This document shows positions 49,001 to 55,800 of a stretch of DNA of 64,000 nt, piece after piece. The stretch is from positions 1 to 64,000 of the forward strand of contig NZ_JAIVFQ010000034.1 in assembly GCF_020829495.1 (NCBI RefSeq), given 5' to 3'. A model generated the notes under the pieces. It did not search any database. It was not told the origin of the DNA and worked only from the letters and a program-made list of their open reading frames with translations. The stretch's first letter is position 1. Each line of letters starts with the position of its first letter. Made by a program: the position numbers and the translations under genes. The DNA is from Nostoc favosum CHAB5714. Its GTDB lineage: Bacteria; Cyanobacteriota; Cyanobacteriia; Cyanobacteriales; Nostocaceae.

Positions 49001-49385
49001 CCAATTTCACCACTGGCAACTTTACCGTTACAGCGGGATGAATCACCTGAACTGCTTGTTCTTCAACTATTTCAAAAGAAGTACGTAAAGCTTCATGGCG
49101 TTGCACAATTTCGTTGAAACTTTTTTCTAAAGCATCGACGTTTAGCGCACCCAAGAGTTGTACACACGCTAGTTCACTGTAATAAGGATTGTCGGGGTCT
49201 AATTGATGGAGAAACCACAGGCGTTGTTGAGCAAAAGATAGGGGAGCAGGACTGATTTGGGAACGTTTAGGAATGACTTCTAATTGAGATTCAACTTCAC
49301 CCCGCAGCCGTTTTTCGAGGAGCGATCGCTGAGTGGATGAAAGTTTTGACCGTCGTTGTAAAAGTTTATCTTTTGTGTTGTCCAT
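45999..49385 (-). CDS. NRPS module C-A-PCP, predicted glycine, with an epimerase deletion scar
   Basis: 1128 residues. The C domain (about 45-480) has HHIVVDG. The A domain (about 510-985) has YTSGSTGKPKG, and I read the pocket as D-I-L-Q-L-G-M-I-W plus lysine, one residue from the published glycine code DILQLGLIWK. The PCP serine is near 1040 (GGDSILGI). After the PCP the protein reads SLTPIQ and then FDFPEADLNQQDLERF, joined at Gln1100/Phe1101. In NRPSs, LTPIQ opens an epimerization domain and DFPxADL closes the following linker, so about 430 residues appear to be missing in frame. Glycine needs no epimerase. The basic C-terminal tail resembles that of PKS D, and both precede a C* gene. The short extender-unit operon lies just upstream. 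Confidence 0.92.
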   Translation of the reverse strand: MDNTKDKLLQRRSKLSSTQRSLLEKRLRGEVESQLEVIPKRSQISPAPLSFAQQRLWFLHQLDPDNPYYSELACVQLLGALNVDALEKSFNEIVQRHEALRTSFEIVEEQAVQVIHPAVTVKLPVVKLDLMPEVERQAQIEQLTTEIAQKPFDLTTVPLLQVVLLQIDVEEYLLVFAIHHIVVDGWSIGVLIRELVVLYEAFSTNKISPLPEQPIQYADFGIWQRQWLQGELQKTQLDYWKQQLAGAATLALPTDRPRPPVQSFRGAVASFELSASLTDMLRDLSNAEGVTLFMTLLAAFQALLYRYTEQEDICVGSPVANRNQGQIQGLIGFFVNTLVLRTHLGGNPSFLELLNRVRQVCVGAYAHADIPFEQLVEELQPDRNLSQMPLFQVMFAWQEDTQKQLTLPDLTLNWLPTHTQTARFDLTLHIVDASELRGLLEYNTDLFDAETITRIIEHFRTLLQGIVANPQAKLSDLPILTTDELNQQLLEWNNTEVEYPQQQCIHQLFEAQVERTPDAIAVVFEDEQLTYWELNARANQLAHYLQQLGVKPEVLVGICVERSLDMVIGLLAILKAGGAYIPLDPSYPQERIVCILEDTQAPVLLTQASFVETIPQHKAQVICLDTDWQSIAQQSKENLFSELSINNLAYVIYTSGSTGKPKGVQIPHSTLSNFLYSMRQTPGLTEEDTLLALTTISFDIAALELFLPIIVGARLVVASREIASDGTQLSAKLIDSKATVMQATPATWQLLLTAGWSGNHQLKILCGGEALPGHLANQLLHRCASLWNMYGPTETTIWSAASQIKTDGKIVPISHPIANTQLYILDQYSQLVPIGVAGELHIGGDGVARGYFKRPDLTAEKFIPNPFSKETTRLYKTGDLARYLPNGEIEYIGRIDNQVKVRGFRIELGEIETLITQDARVQETVVVVRSDSADSQRLVAYIVPQKDQTLTITELRSFLKSKLPNYMVPTAFVILETLPLTPNGKVNRKALPAPDTARPELDKELVPPRNSVEAKLTEIWTEVLGVKQVGILDNFFELGGDSILGIVVITRANKAGLQLTVKQLFQHQTVADLAPVAVIRKVNKAEQGLITDLVSLTPIQFDFPEADLNQQDLERFLGKINSRSNKIK

Positions 49386-49412
49386 AATGCCCCTATCAAG
49401 CTACAAGCACTT

Positions 49413-50483
49413 CTAATTGAGAATTTTGACGTTTACATATTCAGGCAAGGGTTGAATGCGTGTGAGGTCATTTTCTAAAATTTGCAAATTTCCCTCCTTG
49501 GCAATTTCTTGGAAGCCTGCAAACTTGTAAGAGACGTACATCATTCTGTTGCGATCGTTGGAAAGAAACTCAGAACGCAGACGAACATTGTTATTTTTAG
49601 CCAATGTCATAATATAGTTCAGCATAATTGTGCCGACACCTCTAGACATCACACGACAAGACATCAACAAAAGTTTTATAGTCCATATTAATTCTTGGCA
49701 TTCCACAAGAATTAAGCCAATTTTACCGTAACTACCGTACTTATCATCCAAACTTGCAATTAAAAGTTTATGCTTGTCTGATTGCCGAAAATGATTTAGT
49801 TCGTTATATGAGTATGTATAGCCAGTTGTATTAAGCTGGTTGGTTCTGACTGTTAATTCTTCGGCTCTTTGCAAATCCTCTTCTTGGGCAGAAGAGATAG
49901 TAAAAGTCATATTGAGTGTAGCTAAAAATTCTTCTTGAGTGCCAACAAACTTTGTTTCAGAATTATTTCTAACTATATCACTAATATACATTAATCGTCT
50001 TATTTTTGAATCTTTCGTAATAAAACGAGGATTCATTTCTGGCATATCTAGCAAATCTGCTAGTTGAGCCACATTAATACAAAAAACTTCAGGCAGTGAA
50101 AAATTGACTTCTTCCAGTTCAAATAATTGGTCATCTATAAAAGCAAATGTATCAATACCCAGGTTGAGGGACTGAGCAATTTCCTGAATAGAACTAGATT
50201 TGGAGTTCCAGTTTATTTGGGGATAAAGAAAATATTCGTGCAATTCAAACTCTTGGAGTTGTGCCATTGCTTTGGCGGCATCATTTTTACTAGCGATAGA
50301 TTGTAAAATGCCACGACTATCCAATATTTTGATAATCTCGACTACCTCGTTTCGCAAAGAAACGCGATTATCTTCCAACAACACACCATCCCAAAGCGTA
50401 TTATCCAAATCCCAAACCACACATTTAATAGCTTTTTGAGCAGCTTGTTTATTATTTAAAACTTCAGCTTTAGTACTACTCAT
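49413..50483 (-). CDS. FkbH-like glyceryl-ACP synthase (HAD fold)
   Basis: A 356-residue FkbH-type protein. The N-terminal HAD-like part has the DxDxT motif (Asp25, Asp27, Thr29 in VVWDLDNTLWDG) and ASKND; the C-terminal half is the GNAT-like region usual in this family, about 360 residues in total. FkbH takes 1,3-bisphosphoglycerate, dephosphorylates it and loads glycerate on an ACP, the first step to methoxymalonyl-, hydroxymalonyl- or glyceryl-ACP units. I place the start at ATG 50483, with AAGGA nine bases upstream and 4 bp after the stop of the acyl-CoA dehydrogenase. The longer frame to 50564 overlaps that gene and adds an atypical hydrophobic leader. It is one of four contiguous extender-unit genes. 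Confidence 0.88.
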   Translation of the reverse strand: MSSTKAEVLNNKQAAQKAIKCVVWDLDNTLWDGVLLEDNRVSLRNEVVEIIKILDSRGILQSIASKNDAAKAMAQLQEFELHEYFLYPQINWNSKSSSIQEIAQSLNLGIDTFAFIDDQLFELEEVNFSLPEVFCINVAQLADLLDMPEMNPRFITKDSKIRRLMYISDIVRNNSETKFVGTQEEFLATLNMTFTISSAQEEDLQRAEELTVRTNQLNTTGYTYSYNELNHFRQSDKHKLLIASLDDKYGSYGKIGLILVECQELIWTIKLLLMSCRVMSRGVGTIMLNYIMTLAKNNNVRLRSEFLSNDRNRMMYVSYKFAGFQEIAKEGNLQILENDLTRIQPLPEYVNVKILN

Positions 50484-50487
50484 GTTT

Positions 50488-51669
50488 TCACATCCTTGCC
50501 AATATTTTTTGAGGCACAGTAGGAGTAGATTGTGACATATACTCCTGATAACCGTAATCAGCAATGGTTATCTGTTGTATTTGCGTGCTTCCTTCAATTA
50601 TTTCCATGATTTTGGCATCTCGCAAATATCGAGCAACAGAATATTCACTTGTGCAACCATTGGCACCGTGGATTTGTACAGCATCATTGGCAATTTTGGT
50701 TGTGGTTGTAGAGGCGAAATATTTAGCAATTGAAGTCTCCATTATGGAAGTAGGATCGCCAATTTGTTTAAGATAGCCAGCTTGATAGCACAATAACCTT
50801 GCTGCTTTTACATTAGCTATCATTTCAGTGATCATTTGTCGAATCAATTGGTGTTCTTTAAGATAAACACCAAACTGTTGTCGTTCACTTGTATATTGAA
50901 TACAAGCTTCTAGACAAGCTTGAGCAATACCAACAGAACCCCACGCTACACTATATCTTCCATAATCTAGTGCAGAAGAAGCAACATAAGAGAAACCGAA
51001 ACCTAACTTGCCTACTAAATTTTCTTGGGGAATTCGACAATCTTGAAAATGTAATTCTGCTAACATGGAAGCTCTAACACCCAAGATCCCAGAAATGGGT
51101 TTTATTGAAAGTCCTGGGCTATTGTTTTCCACTAAAAAAGCAGAGGGTTTACCCGAACATTGGGCAAATACTAAAAAAACATCTGCAATTTGTCCGTAGG
51201 TAATCCACTTTTTCTGCCCATTTAAGATATAAGAATCACCCGAAAGTGTCGCCGTGGTTTCTATACTTTTGGCATCGCTACCCACGTTAGGTTCGCTTAA
51301 GGCGAAAGCAGCTACCACTTCACCAGATGCTAACTTGGGAAGCCAATACTCTTTTTGAGATTTATTACCCCATTTACACAAAGCATAACTAACCATACTG
51401 TGAACAGTGAGCAAGCTTCGTAGCGAAGAACATCCCCGGCCAATTTCTTCATTCAGCAGCCCATAGGTAATAATATCTATACTTTTCCCACCAAAATCCT
51501 TAGGTAATATCGCACCTAAATATCCCTGATGAGCGAACTTTTCAATAAGTTTGGGAGGAGTATACTCTTCTTGGTCGTAGTGATTTGCGTCAGGAACAAT
51601 CTCTTCGTTGACGAAAGTTCTAAATTCAGCTTGAGCGTTTTTTTGTTGAGCAGTCAATTCAACTTTCAT
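50488..51669 (-). CDS. Acyl-CoA/ACP dehydrogenase (FkbI-like)
   Basis: A 393-residue flavoprotein of the acyl-CoA dehydrogenase family, full length. Blocks include AFALSEPNVGSDAKS, the FAD-contact region KKWITYGQIADVFLVFA, ERQQFGVYLKEHQLIRQM, and the C-terminal IHGANGCTSEYSVARYLRDAKIMEIIEGSTQIQ. In methoxymalonyl-ACP pathways FkbI oxidises the hydroxy/keto-glyceryl-ACP intermediate after FkbK, moving toward the carboxylate. It lies between the ACP and FkbH genes with short gaps. The family call is secure; the substrate is inferred from the neighbours. Confidence 0.88.
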   Translation of the reverse strand: MKVELTAQQKNAQAEFRTFVNEEIVPDANHYDQEEYTPPKLIEKFAHQGYLGAILPKDFGGKSIDIITYGLLNEEIGRGCSSLRSLLTVHSMVSYALCKWGNKSQKEYWLPKLASGEVVAAFALSEPNVGSDAKSIETTATLSGDSYILNGQKKWITYGQIADVFLVFAQCSGKPSAFLVENNSPGLSIKPISGILGVRASMLAELHFQDCRIPQENLVGKLGFGFSYVASSALDYGRYSVAWGSVGIAQACLEACIQYTSERQQFGVYLKEHQLIRQMITEMIANVKAARLLCYQAGYLKQIGDPTSIMETSIAKYFASTTTTKIANDAVQIHGANGCTSEYSVARYLRDAKIMEIIEGSTQIQQITIADYGYQEYMSQSTPTVPQKILARM

Positions 51670-51710
51670 TTTTTGACTTCCATATACAAATATTCATCAA
51701 TGTCAATAAT

Positions 51711-51962
51711 TTATGCTGGCGTCACTACATTTGTTTTGCTTTCTACTAAACGAGTCATCGCATTTATTGTTTTAAAATTCGCAAAATCTAAATCTTCATT
51801 TTCAATAGTAATTTTAAATTCTTGTTCAATGAATAAAACAAGTTGCATGGCAAACATAGAATTAACAAAACCAAGAGCGAAGATATCTTCATCTAGCTGT
51901 AAGTCATGGTTACGAAAAAAACGTGAGAGAAATTCTTGAATTTTTGCTTGAGTTTGTTGCAT
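51711..51962 (-). CDS. Discrete acyl carrier protein for the extender unit (FkbJ-like)
   Basis: An 83-residue stand-alone ACP. The phosphopantetheine serine is in FALGFVNSMFAMQLVLFIEQ, the VNS-x-FAMQLV pattern of carriers that pair with FkbH, unlike the DSL/HSL motif of the PKS carriers here. The helix-rich, acidic sequence and length fit a free ACP. It would hold the glyceryl group while the FkbK- and FkbI-like enzymes oxidise it, then present the finished unit to an AT domain. It is flanked by the dehydrogenase genes in one tight block. Confidence 0.9.
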   Translation of the reverse strand: MQQTQAKIQEFLSRFFRNHDLQLDEDIFALGFVNSMFAMQLVLFIEQEFKITIENEDLDFANFKTINAMTRLVESKTNVVTPA

Positions 51963-51989
51963 TTTTAATTTACCTGATTCTAATTGACT

Positions 51990-52853
51990 TCAAGATACTA
52001 CATTATAAGTATAAAAACCCTGTCCACTCTTGCGGCCATGCAATCCTGCATCTACCATTTTTTTCAGCATTGGGCAAGGTCTGTATTTGCTATCATTGAA
52101 ACTTTCATACAAGACTTCGATGGAGAAAAGAATTGTATCTAATCCAATTAAGTCAGCAGTTTCCAAAGGCCCCATTTTGTGACCAAAACAATTTTTGAAA
52201 ATTCTATCCACTTGTTCAATTGAAGCAACTTGATCTTGTAGCAAGAAAATAGCTTCATTTATCGTCAACATGAGAACTCGGTTGGAAACAAATCCAGGTG
52301 AATCATTGACAAGGATGCTTTCTTTACCCATCTGTGACAACAATTCTTTAGCTGTCGAAATTGTTTCATCAGATGTGTGATATCCACGAATCATTTCCAC
52401 CATCGGCTTCATTGGTACCGGGTTCATGAAGTGCATTCCAATAACTTTGTCAGCACGTTTAGTAACTGAAGCAATACGAGTAATGGAAATGGCAGAAGTA
52501 TTGGCTGCAAATATGGTACTTTCAGGACAAATAGCATCAAGCTGGGCGTATATCCCTTTTTTAATATCCCATTTTTCCGTGGCATTTTCAATCACAAATT
52601 CTGCTGATTCCAGAAATTGATAATTGGTAGAAAATTTAATTTTATGCAGAATATTCTCGGAATTTTCTACTTTTTCATTTTTATTGAAAAATCCTTGAAA
52701 ACGAATATTTTTTTTGATTTGTGCATTAGCACGTTCCAAGATTTCTTCGGAAATATCTATGAGAATTACTTGATGACCACTTTGTGCTAGGTTTTGGGCT
52801 AACCCAATTCCCATTACACCTGCTCCAACTACACCGACAACTTGAATTTTCAT
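51990..52853 (-). CDS. 3-hydroxyacyl-CoA/ACP dehydrogenase (FkbK-like)
   Basis: A 287-residue NAD(P)-dependent enzyme of the 3-hydroxyacyl-CoA dehydrogenase family: Rossmann motif VGAGVMGIGLAQ at the N terminus, ENATEKWDIKK, NTSAISITRIA, HFMNPVPMKPMVE with the catalytic histidine region, and the C-terminal domain ending GRKSGQGFYTYN. The length matches the family. With an FkbH, a discrete ACP and an acyl-CoA dehydrogenase beside it, it should oxidise glyceryl-ACP. No O-methyltransferase of the FkbG type lies next to the set. The end product may therefore be hydroxymalonyl-ACP rather than methoxymalonyl-ACP, unless a methyltransferase acts from elsewhere. It lies 20 bp after PKS B. Confidence 0.88.
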   Translation of the reverse strand: MKIQVVGVVGAGVMGIGLAQNLAQSGHQVILIDISEEILERANAQIKKNIRFQGFFNKNEKVENSENILHKIKFSTNYQFLESAEFVIENATEKWDIKKGIYAQLDAICPESTIFAANTSAISITRIASVTKRADKVIGMHFMNPVPMKPMVEMIRGYHTSDETISTAKELLSQMGKESILVNDSPGFVSNRVLMLTINEAIFLLQDQVASIEQVDRIFKNCFGHKMGPLETADLIGLDTILFSIEVLYESFNDSKYRPCPMLKKMVDAGLHGRKSGQGFYTYNVVS

Positions 52854-52873
52854 GATTTTTATCCTGAACTGAC

Positions 52874-55800
52874 CTAATTTGACAATTGCACATTAAGAGT
52901 TTTATCTCTTTCCCAATTGCCAGATAATTGCTCTATTTCTTCTATGAGAATTTCTTCAATTACTAAAGCTAACTCATCTACAGTGGGTGCTTCAAAGAGA
53001 GAACGAACAGGTAGTTCTACTTGGAAATGTTTGCGAACCTGAGAAATAAGTACAGTTCCAGTGAGAGAGTCACCACCTAATGCAAAGAAGTTATCATGAA
53101 TACCGATTGGCTCAATACCTAGTAACTCTTGAAAAATATCAGCCAGTCTAGATTCTACATCGCTACTAGGAGCGACATAAGCATTCTTTAAATTTGGTCT
53201 GGAGTGGCGAGAAGATAAATTGACTTGTTGAACATAATTTTTCTCTTGTAAAGATTCTAGCTTAATCCATTGGTTAATTCTAGATTGTAAGTTACCAGTT
53301 GAGACAACTATTTGATGATATTGACTCCCCAATAGAATACGTTCAAGGGCATTAATACCTTCTTGGGGCTGGATGGCGAATTCTGCCAAACTTGTACTAG
53401 CAAATATTTGTTGTTTGTCTGTTGGAAATTGCCATCCATCCCAGTTAATGCTCATCCAAGGAATAGGATTTTTCTGATTGTGCTGGTACGCAAAAGTATC
53501 GATGAAAAGACTTGCTGCTGAGTAACTAACAGAACCTAATCCTCCTAAAACAGAGGTTAAGGAAGACATCAATAAACAAAAGTCAAGTTTTTGGGATTGC
53601 AAAGCTTCTTCTAATATTAAGAGTTTTTGTCTCTTTTGTTGAAATTGCTGTTCCCAGTTTTTTGGATCTATTTCTGGAATAGAGGTGAATAATTTCTCTA
53701 GAGGTATCTTCACTGTGTGAAATACGCCGTTGAGTTGACCAAGTTGTTCTTCGGTTTGAATAATAGCACTTTGCATCTGTGCTAAATTTACCACATCAAT
53801 ACTTTTAATTGAAACTTCTGCACCCAGCTTTTCTAGTTCCTGCACTTTTTGAATCTTGCGGCTGATGTTATCTTGCTCATCGTGAGTTTTCAGCCACTCT
53901 TCCCACTCCTCTCGGTTGGGAAAATCTTCTGCTTCTAAAATTAGGAGTTTTGCTTGTAGTGTCTTTGCTAAATGTTCAGCTACCACAAGTCCTATGTCTT
54001 CAATTCCACCAGTAATTAAGTAGACTCCTTTTTCTTTTAACTTTGGTGTTTCAGGGATATTTGCATCTAATTGCACAGATTCAAAAGTTTGTATCCAACG
54101 TTCCAAACCACGGTAAGCAATCACTGAATCAGAAGAATTGGCTTTGAGTTCCGTTAGTAGTTTGCTGATAAATTTCTCTTGTTGCCAATTTTCTGATAAG
54201 GGAATAATAACATCAATGCTGCGACATTTAATATTTGAATATTCTTGGGGTATGACTTTAACAAGTCCAAGTAATGTTGCTTTTTCTGGACAGAGATTTT
54301 CGACTCCAGTGACAGCTTGCATGTTGTTGGAAATGACTGCAAGTTGTAACTCATCGGTAAAGTTCTGTTTTCCTAGCGCTTGTGCCAAAAACAGCAAACT
54401 TTGGAATCCTTGGGCTGTGTTAAAATCTACAAGTTCTGACTGTGTGACACTCCACAGATGAATAATTCTGTTTGGTACGAAATTTTGGGTGTGAAGTTCG
54501 TGAATCAGAGTGTTGTAATCATCCCTTTGTTGAGGGTCTATTGTATATGTACACCTACCAAGGTGTTCTTTTGAAGATTCGCTAAATTGCTCCCCAATTT
54601 TGACAGTAATTACCTCATGACCTTCAAGTTCGAGTCGCTTGACAATTTGAGCGCCTAACCCATAGTCATCTACAAATACCAACCAGCGTTCTGCTTGTTT
54701 GACGTTTGACTGTGGTGGTAGTGAACGTTTCCAGGAAGGAATGTAGAACCAGTCAGCAATGTTGGGCTTTTTGCCAAATGAAACTTCATGCGTCTTGTCT
54801 GGTTTTTGTTCGTGAAGTAATGCTGTAAATGCTGCTGGTACTTCGCGTGTTGTTTGCGTAGTAGCCTGAGCGACAATTATGTGGTCTGTGAAAGGTGCGA
54901 ATTCTGAGAAAGCTGTCACCTGTAAAAAACCATGAGATTTGAGTTCTTGTTGCCATTTCTCCTTAGATAAAAAGGGATTGCACATATTACCATCGCCATC
55001 TGCATCTTCTATCGGATTCATCAGTAGCGCGTCAATGAACTCAAATTCTAACCTGGGTTGAGTTGTTTCCCAAAATAGAAGTAAACCTCCAGGAGCGAGT
55101 AAAGAGCGAATGCGATCAAGAGTTTCTCCAATATTTTGAGCGACGTGCAGCACCTGGAAAGCTACAATTACATCAAAGCTGTGGCTTGAGTATCCTTGTT
55201 CTTGTAGCGATCGCTCAAGGTCTAGTAACCGATATTCGATAAATGGATAATCGCTAAACTTCTTTTTGGCTGCATTCAGGAAAAAACCTCCCACATCAGT
55301 AAAGGTATAATTAGTTTTTTCTGATGGCAGTATGGGTAATAACTCTGCCGTGCCTGTACCAGTTCCAGCGCCAAGTTCCAAAATTCTCAGATTGACTTGA
55401 GGAGGTAATGCTTTTAACACCTGTTCTAAGCATACCCGCATGATTGAGTTGTAATATTTATTTTCAGGGGATTGTTGAACTGAAAATTCTCCTGACTTTA
55501 ATAAGGTAGAAACATGAAACTCCAGTGGTTCTTTTTTCCCAGTCAGCAGAGCTACCATATTTTCGCCATATAGTTGCAGCAAATCTATTTGTTGCAGTGT
55601 GTCTGCCCATTTAGCTCTGACTTCTACCAAAAGCTCACTCACAAAGTCTGTTGATATTGGAATAAAATTAGTAAATAGCTCTTGTTCTCGATTTAACTGG
55701 CCTTGCTCTACCAATATTTCCAGCCATCGACTTAACAATTCTTTATAAGTAGAAATAATCTGACATTGGTCAAATAATTCTTCCGAAGAATACTTTTTAT

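Noticed and set aside
49413-50564. Longer FkbH start at 50564
   Set aside because: It would overlap the upstream gene by 77 bp and add an atypical hydrophobic leader; ATG 50483 has a Shine-Dalgarno and a 4-bp gap.
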